A DNA stretch of 64,000 bases, taken from Acidobacteriota bacterium. Its GTDB lineage: Bacteria; Acidobacteriota; Terriglobia; Terriglobales; Acidobacteriaceae. How positions within the stretch are numbered: the stretch's first letter is position 1; every line of letters begins with the position of its first letter. The stretch is taken from assembly GCA_016196065.1 (NCBI GenBank), contig JACPYL010000010.1:186001-250000 (forward strand), in the 5' to 3' direction. Under the pieces are notes generated by a model. The model worked only from the letters and a program-made list of their open reading frames with translations, did no database searches and was not told where the DNA came from. The position numbers were made by a program, and so were the translations under genes. Positions 17,740 to 25,592 of the stretch are shown one piece after another.

Positions 17740-17907
17740 CCTGTTGTACCCCTCTCCTTCTGAGCTTAAAGCTACGCACTTCATCGCCGATGAGGGTAGT
17801 CATGGGAGATGTGTCTCAGCAATCCATCCAATGATTGTGCGCAAGGGTGAAGCGGCGAGCCCTTAAGAAGTCTTATGACTATGTGTTAGGAACTCAAGAG
17901 GTAAGAC

Positions 17908-18372
17908 ATGAAGCAGGCGTCGGAAATACTGCTGGTCGATGACAACATGGCGGATATCTACCTGGCGAGCGAAGCGCTGCGGATGAATTCTGCGAGTTGC
18001 CACGTATCCAACGTAGGAGATGGTGAGGAAGCGCTTGCCTATCTGCGTCACGAAGGATGCCATGCTGACTCGGTGGCTCCGGACGTGGTGATCCTGGACT
18101 TGAGGTTGCCGAAGAAAAGCGGCGAGGCTGTTCTAGCGGAACTCCGGTCGGATCCGAAACTGCGGAAGATTCCGGTCGTAATTTTCAGTTCGTCGCGATC
18201 GAACCACGACATCGTACGGAGTTACGAACTCGGAGCCAACTGTTATCTGAGCAAGCCGGGCAATCTCAATGAATTCATTTCGACAGTGCAATTGATTGCG
18301 AAATTTTTCGGCGGTAACGACGCGGATTCGGAAGGAGAACGATGGAGCTACCAGAAGCGCACATACTGCTGA
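17908..18372 (+). CDS. Single-domain response regulator (Rcp1-like)
   Basis: 154 residues, a lone receiver domain of the long Rcp1 type. Conserved features are the acidic pair in 'LLVDDNMADIYLA', the phosphoacceptor Asp in 'VVILDLRLP' near residue 65, Ser in 'IFSSSR' and Lys in 'YLSKP'. There is no output domain, so it passes phosphate or docks to a partner. It overlaps the following hybrid kinase gene by 31 bases, so the pair is co-expressed and probably forms one phosphorelay. AGAGGTAAG precedes the ATG. Confidence 0.9.
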   Translation: MKQASEILLVDDNMADIYLASEALRMNSASCHVSNVGDGEEALAYLRHEGCHADSVAPDVVILDLRLPKKSGEAVLAELRSDPKLRKIPVVIFSSSRSNHDIVRSYELGANCYLSKPGNLNEFISTVQLIAKFFGGNDADSEGERWSYQKRTYC

Positions 18373-19931
18373 TTGAAGACAATCCAGGAGATGCGGATCT
18401 GGTGCGCCTTCGGCTCACGGAGGGCCAGCCCAACCTCAGGGTGGAGTGCGTGCCAAGATTGTCGGATGCGCTGGAAAGCCTGAGTCACGGCACGCCGTCG
18501 CTCGTGCTGCTGGATCTCAATCTTCCGGACAGCCGGGGTGCGGAGACACTGCGGAAGATCCGGGAAAAATCGCCCGATGTTCCGGTCGTTGTCCTGTCTA
18601 GACAAGATGACGAGGGGATGGCTTCGAGGGCGCTGCATCAGGGCGTGCAGGACTACCTGGTGAAGGGCGACATCTCCGGCAAGCAATTGGAACGGGCCAT
18701 GCGTCATGCCATGGAACGGCAGGCCCTGTTGCTCTCACTGGAAATTGCGAGCAAACAACAGCTCGCGTTCAAGAACCAGTTCCTGTCGCACGTATCGCAT
18801 GAACTGCGCACACCCCTGACCTGTATCCACCAGTACGTCACGCTCCTGTTGGACGGCTTGGCGGGGCCGATGATTCCAGAGCAATCCGACCACTTAAAGA
18901 CGGTTTTGAAAAGCGTGAACCAGTTGCACGCGATGATTCGCGATCTGCTGGAGGCGACGCGCGCCGAGAGCGGCTCTTTGCGAGTGGAGCCGCGATGCAT
19001 ATCGATCGACGCACTCATCCAGCAGGCAGTGGCCATGATGCGGCCGGCGGCACACGAGAGGCAGGTGGCACTCGAAATCGGCCCGGATGCTCATATCCCG
19101 CTGGTGTACGCCGACCCGGATCGTGTTCTCGAGATTCTGATCAATCTACTCGACAACGCCATCAAGTTCACCAGTGCGGAAGGAAAAGTGATCGTGCAGG
19201 CATGCGTGACCGAGAACGATGGTCAGTCGGTTTATGTCTCGGTCACCGATACAGGGCGGGGAATCAGTCCGGCGGCGCAAGCGTTGATTTTCGAACGGCT
19301 ATATCAGGATCCGGATTCGATTGATTGCAATCGCAAGGGCCTGGGCCTTGGACTCTTTATCTGCAAGGAACTGGTGCGGCTTCACGACGGGCGGATCTGG
19401 GTTACGAGCGAGCCGGGGCAAGGCAGCAATTTCACTTTTACCCTGCCGCTGTACTCACTGGCCCGGTTGCTGGAGCCGGTGCTGGTGTACGAGGGCAATC
19501 TGCGAACAGGGTTGATGCTGGTGCGCATTGACCTGGCGCCGCTCACCGAACCGCCGCGCGGCGACTGGCGGGAAGCCTGGCAACAATGCCTGGAGACTCT
19601 GCGGCAATGCGTGTATATCGACAAGGATCTCGTTCTTCCGCCGATGGGAGAATCGGGAGCGGCCGAGACATTTTTTGTGGTTGCATCCACGGACATGGAA
19701 CATGCAGGAATCATGACCATGCGCATTCGCAAGCAATTGGATCGGGTTGCCGATCTGAAATCCAGAGGCAAATTGACGATCACCACGGTTCCGGTGGAAC
19801 GGGTGCTCGCCGATAGCGGCCAATCTGTGGAGAAGCAGGTTAGCGCGGTCGCGGAACGCGTCACGGAAATGATCATGCTGAGCATGGCTGGGAAGCATCG
19901 GCCGGGAAACGGCGTCAAACATTTCAACTAG
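18342..19931 (+). CDS. Receiver-histidine kinase hybrid with C-terminal GGDEF-like remnant
   Basis: 529 residues: an N-terminal receiver domain (about 1-120, Asp in 'LVLLDLNLP'), HisKA with 'FLSHVSHELRTPLT', and a complete HATPase ('INLLDNAIKF', 'VTDTGRGIS', 'GLGLGLFICKE'). Residues about 385-510 then look like a degenerate GGDEF domain ('MLVRIDLAPL', 'ETFFVVASTDMEHAG', 'LTITTVPVE') without the GGDEF residues themselves. No membrane segment, so it is cytosolic and probably receives signal via its receiver. GAAGGAGAACG before ATG 18342 supports this start inside the previous gene. The C-terminal reading is my inference. Confidence 0.85.
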   Translation: MELPEAHILLIEDNPGDADLVRLRLTEGQPNLRVECVPRLSDALESLSHGTPSLVLLDLNLPDSRGAETLRKIREKSPDVPVVVLSRQDDEGMASRALHQGVQDYLVKGDISGKQLERAMRHAMERQALLLSLEIASKQQLAFKNQFLSHVSHELRTPLTCIHQYVTLLLDGLAGPMIPEQSDHLKTVLKSVNQLHAMIRDLLEATRAESGSLRVEPRCISIDALIQQAVAMMRPAAHERQVALEIGPDAHIPLVYADPDRVLEILINLLDNAIKFTSAEGKVIVQACVTENDGQSVYVSVTDTGRGISPAAQALIFERLYQDPDSIDCNRKGLGLGLFICKELVRLHDGRIWVTSEPGQGSNFTFTLPLYSLARLLEPVLVYEGNLRTGLMLVRIDLAPLTEPPRGDWREAWQQCLETLRQCVYIDKDLVLPPMGESGAAETFFVVASTDMEHAGIMTMRIRKQLDRVADLKSRGKLTITTVPVERVLADSGQSVEKQVSAVAERVTEMIMLSMAGKHRPGNGVKHFN

Positions 19932-19952
19932 AAAAACAAAGGAGAGAATGTG

Positions 19953-20354
19953 ATGCGGAAACCGAAGGTTTTGATTGTGGACGATGATCCAGATCTACTC
20001 AAGGCGATGCGACTGCGCTTGCGTGCCAACAACTGCGAGGTCGTGACTTGCTCGGACGGGTATTCGGTGGTCGGTGCGGCCCAGAAAGAACATCCGGACG
20101 TGATCATTCTCGATCTGGGCTTGCCGGCCGGAGACGGATTCGTGGTCCTCGAGAGACTGCAATTAAGCGATTCGCTGTCTGGAATTCCCGTGATCGTGCT
20201 GACGGCGCGCGATCCTCAGGGCAACGAAGCGCGCGCACTCAAGGCTGGAGCGACGGCGTTTTTCCAGAAGCCGGTGGACAACGAGGAGCTGATGAACGTA
20301 ATCCGCATCAGTCTGCCCCAGGAGGGCAACGCGCCAGCGCCGATGATGTCGTGA
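19953..20354 (+). CDS. Single-domain response regulator
   Basis: 133 residues, a receiver domain with 'LIVDDDPDLLKAM', phosphoacceptor in 'VIILDLGLP' and 'FFQKPVD'. No output domain. ATG 19953 is preferred over GTG 19950 because GGAGAG at 19941-19946 is then correctly spaced. It follows the hybrid kinase by 21 bases and likely takes part in the same relay. Confidence 0.88.
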   Translation: MRKPKVLIVDDDPDLLKAMRLRLRANNCEVVTCSDGYSVVGAAQKEHPDVIILDLGLPAGDGFVVLERLQLSDSLSGIPVIVLTARDPQGNEARALKAGATAFFQKPVDNEELMNVIRISLPQEGNAPAPMMS

Positions 20355-20375
20355 GAGAGGGATTTCGCCGAGTCG

Positions 20376-21998
20376 CTAGATGGCGCTCGTTGGGTTGGCT
20401 TCGCGCAGATCGAGTTCATACTCAAGCTGGCGCAAGGTCTCATCGTCGATGCGGCTTTGGTCGCGCAACCGGATGAGGGTCTGCCGTTCGACACGCAGCA
20501 GATCGCGAAGGATGCCGGTGTGGCGCTTGCGGTGGGCAGGCGAGAGAGCGTGTTCAGGATTCTCCTCTCCACTCACCACGGCCAGCTTATGCTGATAGTG
20601 TCCGGTGAGATCGTCATAGATCTCCCGGAACTCGCTATCATCATCTGCTCGTGTTTGTTCCAGGTGAGTGAGAGCGGACAGCAGCATCTCGCGTCGCGCT
20701 GACTCCTCCTCCTTGTCTCGTTCGTTCTTTCCACCGCCCCCGTCCCCGATCTTCAAGAGCCGCACCACAAATGGGAGCGTGAGTCCCTGCAGCACCAGGG
20801 TTACGAAAATGATGCTGAACGCAAGAAAGATAATCAGATCGCGTTGCGGAAACGGATTGCCGTTCTCCAGGGCTTCGGGAAGGGCAATGGCAGCGGCAAG
20901 AGAGATGACTCCCCGCATGCCCGTCCATCCGGTAACCAGCAGAGTTCGTAGAGAAGGGAACGCGACGTTCTGATGGAGAATTTTCCGGCGGATTCGATTG
21001 GCCAGAAATGCGCCGGGGAAAATCCAGACCAGGCGAAGCAGGATCACCAGGCTACTGAAGAGGGCGCCAAAGAGCAGCAGGGAACCGAGCCGGTAGTCAC
21101 GAATCCCCGCTAACACGTGAGGCAGTTGCAGGCCAATGAGGACGAAGACCAAGCCATTCAGAATGAAGACGGAAGAATCCCAGAACCCCCAAATTTGCAA
21201 TCGGACTTCAGGTGAGAAAAATTCCGAACTGCGACGGCTGAGATAGAGTCCGCAGGCGACGACGGCGAGCACGCCGGATGCATGGATTCTTTCGGCACCG
21301 AAATAGGCCGCATAGGGAACGAGGATGCTGATCGCAATTTCGATCGGGCCGTCGTCAATCCACCGCTCAACGCGGTCGACGATCCATCCGGTCAAAAGTC
21401 CAACGCCGAGTCCAGCGAATACCAGGAAGGCCATCCGCCCCAAGCCTTCAGAGATGGTGGGCGTCTGGCCACGGACGACCATGGCAATCCCGAATTCGAG
21501 CGCAAGCAGGCCGCTGGCGTCGTTGACCAGGCTCTCGCCTTCGAGGATGTCGACGATACGCTTGGGTAGACCGATGCGATTCGCGATGGCGGTGGCGGCA
21601 ATGGCATCGGTGGGCGCGACGATCGCTCCGAGGACGAAGCCGAGCCTCCAGTCGAAGCCGGGAAACAACCAGTGGGCACAGGCGGAGACTCCCAGGACCG
21701 TGAATCCGACGAGCCCAAAAGCCAGCATGAGAATGCTGGCGAGATTGAACGAGAACTCCCGCCATGATGTGACCCAGGCTGCTGCGTACAGCAAGGGAGG
21801 CAGGACGACGAAAAACACGACGTCAGGGTTGAGAGTGATCTTCGGGACGTGAGGAACAAATCCCAATAAAGCTCCCGCAATCACGAGGACAATGGGATAA
21901 GGTGTCTTTAGCTTGCGGGCGAGCGCGCCAAAGGCCACGACGAACAGCAGCAACAACAGGAAAACGAGTTCGATGGTCTGTACATTGCTGCTCGGCAT
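20376..21998 (-). CDS. Na+/H+ antiporter, CPA1/NhaP type
   Basis: 540 residues: about twelve membrane helices followed by a roughly 120-residue charged cytoplasmic tail ending near 'LREANPTSAI'. The ion-binding Asp pair typical of CPA1 is in 'EGESLVNDASGLLA', and 'GAIVAPTDAIAAT' precedes it. It exchanges Na+ (or K+) for protons in pH and salt homeostasis. It converges with the response regulator, with 21 bases between stops, and diverges from the exported protein gene at 22157. Confidence 0.92.
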   Translation of the reverse strand: MPSSNVQTIELVFLLLLLFVVAFGALARKLKTPYPIVLVIAGALLGFVPHVPKITLNPDVVFFVVLPPLLYAAAWVTSWREFSFNLASILMLAFGLVGFTVLGVSACAHWLFPGFDWRLGFVLGAIVAPTDAIAATAIANRIGLPKRIVDILEGESLVNDASGLLALEFGIAMVVRGQTPTISEGLGRMAFLVFAGLGVGLLTGWIVDRVERWIDDGPIEIAISILVPYAAYFGAERIHASGVLAVVACGLYLSRRSSEFFSPEVRLQIWGFWDSSVFILNGLVFVLIGLQLPHVLAGIRDYRLGSLLLFGALFSSLVILLRLVWIFPGAFLANRIRRKILHQNVAFPSLRTLLVTGWTGMRGVISLAAAIALPEALENGNPFPQRDLIIFLAFSIIFVTLVLQGLTLPFVVRLLKIGDGGGGKNERDKEEESARREMLLSALTHLEQTRADDDSEFREIYDDLTGHYQHKLAVVSGEENPEHALSPAHRKRHTGILRDLLRVERQTLIRLRDQSRIDDETLRQLEYELDLREANPTSAI

Positions 21999-22156
21999 GG
22001 GTCCCGCAATCTCCGTACGGTGCGGCTTAGCCGCATAGAAAATTATAAGTGGTTACGGCCTCGGTACGGCCGCGAAGGCTGCGCTTTTTCGGACAGAACC
22101 GGGCATGGTTCATGCATCCTATCAAGCATTAGGACTACGCAACCAAGGTGAGCATC

Positions 22157-22876
22157 ATGAAAAGAAGGTTATTGCTGGGGCTGGGCATTGCAATGCTGGC
22201 GCAATGGTGTGCCGCGCAGGCCGCTCCCACCACTTCGGACGCCGCAGCACAGGTTCAGAATACGAATTCATTACCGGCAGGGACCATCATTCCGATTGAA
22301 CTGTCGAAATCGCTGGACACAAGGAAGGCGAAGGTTGGCGACAAGATCGAAGCCAAGCTGCCGGCAGATTTGTTGGCTCACGGGAAGATTGTGATTCCGC
22401 GCGAGACAAAGGTCTATGGCCACGTTACTGATGTGAAGGCGCACGGCAAGGAGTCTCCCGGATCGAAGGTCGCAATTGCGTTCGACACGATTGCGATGAA
22501 AAAAGGCAGTGAAGTACCCATCCAGGTCGTGGTTCAGGCAGTCGGTCGCCCGCTGCAGTTGGTGGATTCGCCGGCGCACATGAGTGAAGGAGCGGGGGTG
22601 TCCGCTGCAACAGCGTCGGTCGGGAGTGGAACGGGCGCGACTTCGCCGTCGCGGGCGCAGGAGCGTGTGGCTGCGATCCCGATCAATGGCGCAGCCGGGA
22701 CAGAATCGGACACTCCTCCTCCCACAACCATGGCGCCACTTGGGCCTACGAGCAAGGGTATCGTAGGGATGAAAGGACTCGCGCTGGAAGTCTCAGGGCA
22801 GACATCCACGATCAGTTCGCAGACGGACAACGTGAAGCTAGAGAGCGGCACACAGATGAACTTGCGGGTGCAGTAA
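22157..22876 (+). CDS. Exported protein of unknown function
   Basis: 239 residues with a clear signal peptide (basic 'KRR', hydrophobic core, cleavage near 'AQAAP'). The mature part starts with 'LPAGTIIPIELSKSLDT' and 'VGDKIEAKL', a small beta-rich module seen in surface or conjugation-type proteins that limits how a value or coating is set; I do not recognise a named family with certainty. The second half is low-complexity Pro/Thr/Ala. ATG 22157 is chosen over GTG 22148 because AAGGTGA at 22145-22151 is a suitable ribosome site for it. Confidence 0.7.
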   Translation: MKRRLLLGLGIAMLAQWCAAQAAPTTSDAAAQVQNTNSLPAGTIIPIELSKSLDTRKAKVGDKIEAKLPADLLAHGKIVIPRETKVYGHVTDVKAHGKESPGSKVAIAFDTIAMKKGSEVPIQVVVQAVGRPLQLVDSPAHMSEGAGVSAATASVGSGTGATSPSRAQERVAAIPINGAAGTESDTPPPTTMAPLGPTSKGIVGMKGLALEVSGQTSTISSQTDNVKLESGTQMNLRVQ

Positions 22877-22960
22877 AGCGGAGGGCTGCAACTCATCCTT
22901 CGACGCGAGCTGAGCGAATGAAGGTCAACGCGGGCGGGGGCGCCCGCGCCACACTAGCCA

Positions 22961-24238
22961 TCAGCAAACTAGTTGGTCGCGGGTTAGCTTCAGGCCATTC
23001 AGGTTGCCGAGAACGGTGACTGCGATCTGGTCAGTTTGGAAGAATTCTCTGGCGGTCTGCTGCAAGTCTTCGGCGGTGACGGCTTCAATGCGCTCGATCA
23101 GTTCGTCGAGGCCGTAAAAGCGGTCGAAATACATTTCCTGGCGCGCCAGGTTCGACATGCGCGCGGTGGACGATTCCAATGACAGCATCAAGCTGCCTTT
23201 GAGTTGATCTTTAGCGCGGCGCAATTCTTCGTCCGGAATCGGCGTGGATTTCAAGTTTCGAAATTCGGCGATTACGGATTCCACGACTTTAACTGCCGAT
23301 TCGCGCGACGTGCCGGCGTATACGCCCATGCATCCTGTATCGCGATACGGATTGAGATCGCTGTAAATCGCGTAGGCAAGGCCTTGCCGTTCGCGGATGT
23401 TCTGAAACAGGCGCGAACTCATGCCGCCGCCGAGAAGAGTGTTCAGGACGTAGGACGCGTAACGCTTGTCATGCGCGATCGGATGCGAAGGGACGCCAAT
23501 ACAGATCTGGACCTGTTCAAGCGACTTCTTGTTGCGCATGTTGATCCGCGCAAAAGTCTTTGGCGGCGCCGAGTGCAATCCGTTAGTGACCGGCTTCATG
23601 TGCTCGAAATGTTTGGCGACCAGTTCGACAAAGTGCTTGTGATCGAGATTTCCGGCAGCAGAGACAATCAGATTGCCGGGAGCGAATCGGTCTCCGTAGT
23701 GTCGCGAAACAACGGGACGTTCGAAGCGCTTCACTGTGTCGCGCGTGCCCAGGATCGGCTTGCCCAGGGCGTGGTCCTTCCAGAAACTCTGCGTGAAGAT
23801 TTCGTGCACAAGATAGTCGGGACTGTCTTCGTCCATCTTGATTTCTTCAAGGATCACGCCACGCTCGCGCGCAATGTCGTTGGCGTCGAATACGGGACGT
23901 AACACCAGGTCGCTCAGAACGTCGAGTGCGACGGGAACATGCTCATCGAGAATCTTGATGTTGAAGCAGATACATTCCTTGGCAGTGAAGGCGTCCATGT
24001 TGCCGCCGATGGAGTCGACCTGGCGAGCAATGGCTTCCGCCGACCGGTTCTCGGTGCCCTTGAACACCATGTGCTCAATGAAGTGCGAGATACCGTTCCA
24101 TTCCGTGTCTTCATCGCGGGATCCGGATTTGAGCCAGATGCCGATCGAAACGGACCGCAGGTGCGACATCTGTTCCGTGATCACGGTCAAGCCGTTGGGC
24201 AACACGCGACGATGAATGTTGCGAGTTTCTTTTACCAT
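22961..24238 (-). CDS. M16B family zinc peptidase (processing-peptidase-like)
   Basis: 425 residues with the inverted zinc motif HxxEH in 'ISHFIEHMVFKGT' near residue 53 and the distal zinc Glu in 'RGVILEEIKMDED'. The second, inactive-type M16 half is complete. Members degrade or process short peptides; soluble bacterial forms resemble mitochondrial processing peptidase. No signal peptide is visible. It is a stand-alone gene diverging from rlmN. Confidence 0.92.
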   Translation of the reverse strand: MVKETRNIHRRVLPNGLTVITEQMSHLRSVSIGIWLKSGSRDEDTEWNGISHFIEHMVFKGTENRSAEAIARQVDSIGGNMDAFTAKECICFNIKILDEHVPVALDVLSDLVLRPVFDANDIARERGVILEEIKMDEDSPDYLVHEIFTQSFWKDHALGKPILGTRDTVKRFERPVVSRHYGDRFAPGNLIVSAAGNLDHKHFVELVAKHFEHMKPVTNGLHSAPPKTFARINMRNKKSLEQVQICIGVPSHPIAHDKRYASYVLNTLLGGGMSSRLFQNIRERQGLAYAIYSDLNPYRDTGCMGVYAGTSRESAVKVVESVIAEFRNLKSTPIPDEELRRAKDQLKGSLMLSLESSTARMSNLARQEMYFDRFYGLDELIERIEAVTAEDLQQTAREFFQTDQIAVTVLGNLNGLKLTRDQLVC

Positions 24239-24381
24239 TTCGATTGTCTATTTTCCCATACCCCGCGGAGTTGCGTTCGCGGGCAGTATTAGCCTTGTCG
24301 TTTGTTGGAGTTACGAGGTATTCCGGGTGCCGGTCGGCTAGTTTCTGCGACCTGCGCTAAACTCCAAAAGAGCGCATTCGT

Positions 24382-25518
24382 ATGCAGACTTTGCAATCCA
24401 ATTCGTTGCTCGGGCTTACGGTTCAGGAACTTACGGCGCTGGTCCTGGATTCGGGCCAGCCCGCCTATCGTGGCCAACAGCTATTTGATGCGGTGTATCG
24501 CCAGAGGATTGAGACCTTGGAACAGATTTCAACCTTGCCCCTGGACTACCGCGAGAGCCTTGGCGCGCAAGGCTGGCTGGTAGGGCTGCCGGCGATTTCG
24601 CAGAAATTTGTTTCGAGTGACGGAACGGTGCGCTACTTGATGGCCTTGTCGGACGGAGAAACGGTGGAGACCGTCTGGATGCCGGAGGGTGACGATGGCG
24701 AGATTGGCGACGGCAGTGAAGCGGGCGATGAGGGAGAAGCTCCGTCGGGCGCAGGGAACTCGTGGCGGCGAGCGACGATCTGCGTGTCGAGCCAGATGGG
24801 TTGTGCGGTCAATTGCCGGTTTTGTTTTACCGCGCTGCTGGGAGTGAAACGGAATCTTACGGCCGGAGAAATTGTCGGGCAGATTGCTGCCGTATTGCGA
24901 GATCAGGGAGTGCAGCCGCCGATGCAGCGCGTGAATATCGTGTTCATGGGGATGGGTGAGCCATTTCTAAATTACGACAATTTCATGAAGGCGGTTGGGC
25001 TGCTGGTTGAGGGCGTCGGGATTCCGGAAGGACGTATGACGGTTTCGACCGCAGGCATTGTTCCCCGTATTCATGATTTCGGACGGGAGGCGGTTCGTCC
25101 AAAGCTGGCGATTTCGTTGAACGCTTCGAATGACGCACTGCGCAGTGAAGTGATGCCTCTGAACCGGAAATGGAATCTGCGGGAGTTGATCGACGCTGCG
25201 CGAGCGTTTCCACTGCGACCGCGGGAACGTCTGACGTTTGAGTATGTTCTGTTGGACGGCGTCAACGACGCGCCGGAGAATGCTCGTGAACTGACGGAAC
25301 TGGTGCGCGGACTTCGCGCAAAGATCAATCTGATTGCGCTTAACTCCGGAGTTGAATTGTCGTATCGGACGCCCAGCCAACAACGGGTTGAGGAGTTCCA
25401 GCGAATCGTGATGGCGGCGGGCATTCCTGCATTCGTGCGCAGGCCCCGGGGACGCGATATTTTTGCAGCTTGCGGACAACTGAAGAGAACGGAAATAAAG
25501 TTAGAGGTGAGAGGTTAG
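24382..25518 (+). CDS. rlmN: 23S rRNA/tRNA adenine-C2 methyltransferase RlmN
   Basis: 378 residues, a radical-SAM enzyme with the iron-sulfur cysteines in 'GCAVNCRFCFTALLG' and the second catalytic Cys in 'DIFAACGQL' near the C-terminus. It methylates A2503 of 23S rRNA and A37 of some tRNAs. An acidic insertion ('GDDGEIGDGSEAGDEGE') of about 25 residues precedes the cluster motif and is not usual for the family. The last codons and the stop lie inside the left arm of an inverted repeat. Confidence 0.95.
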   Translation: MQTLQSNSLLGLTVQELTALVLDSGQPAYRGQQLFDAVYRQRIETLEQISTLPLDYRESLGAQGWLVGLPAISQKFVSSDGTVRYLMALSDGETVETVWMPEGDDGEIGDGSEAGDEGEAPSGAGNSWRRATICVSSQMGCAVNCRFCFTALLGVKRNLTAGEIVGQIAAVLRDQGVQPPMQRVNIVFMGMGEPFLNYDNFMKAVGLLVEGVGIPEGRMTVSTAGIVPRIHDFGREAVRPKLAISLNASNDALRSEVMPLNRKWNLRELIDAARAFPLRPRERLTFEYVLLDGVNDAPENARELTELVRGLRAKINLIALNSGVELSYRTPSQQRVEEFQRIVMAAGIPAFVRRPRGRDIFAACGQLKRTEIKLEVRG

Positions 25519-25585
25519 ATTGCAGAGGTGAAATGCAATACCTCGACGAATGGTTCGCACCTCTGCAATCTGACCTCTCACCTCT
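25503..25585. repeat. Long inverted repeat between convergent genes, 28-base arms
   Basis: Arms at 25503-25530 and 25558-25585 pair with one G-U mismatch around a 27-base loop. It covers the rlmN stop and reaches to within eight bases of the kinase stop at 25593, so it probably ends transcription in both directions. Bases 25578-25593 match the repeat at 9396-9411. Confidence 0.85.
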
Positions 25586-25592
25586 GACCTGA

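Larger units (their letters stand above)
17589..17907. other. 319-base intergenic region with two hairpins
   Basis: Holds the qNOR terminator (17610-17652), a pair of mutually exclusive hairpins at 17705-17739, and about 165 bases before the response regulator in which nothing else is recognised. A 71-codon open frame (17651-17866) shows no ribosome site or family and is not accepted. Confidence 0.6.

Noticed and set aside
17651-17866. 71-codon open frame after qNOR
   Set aside because: It starts within a terminator, contains a second terminator, has no ribosome site and no family resemblance.
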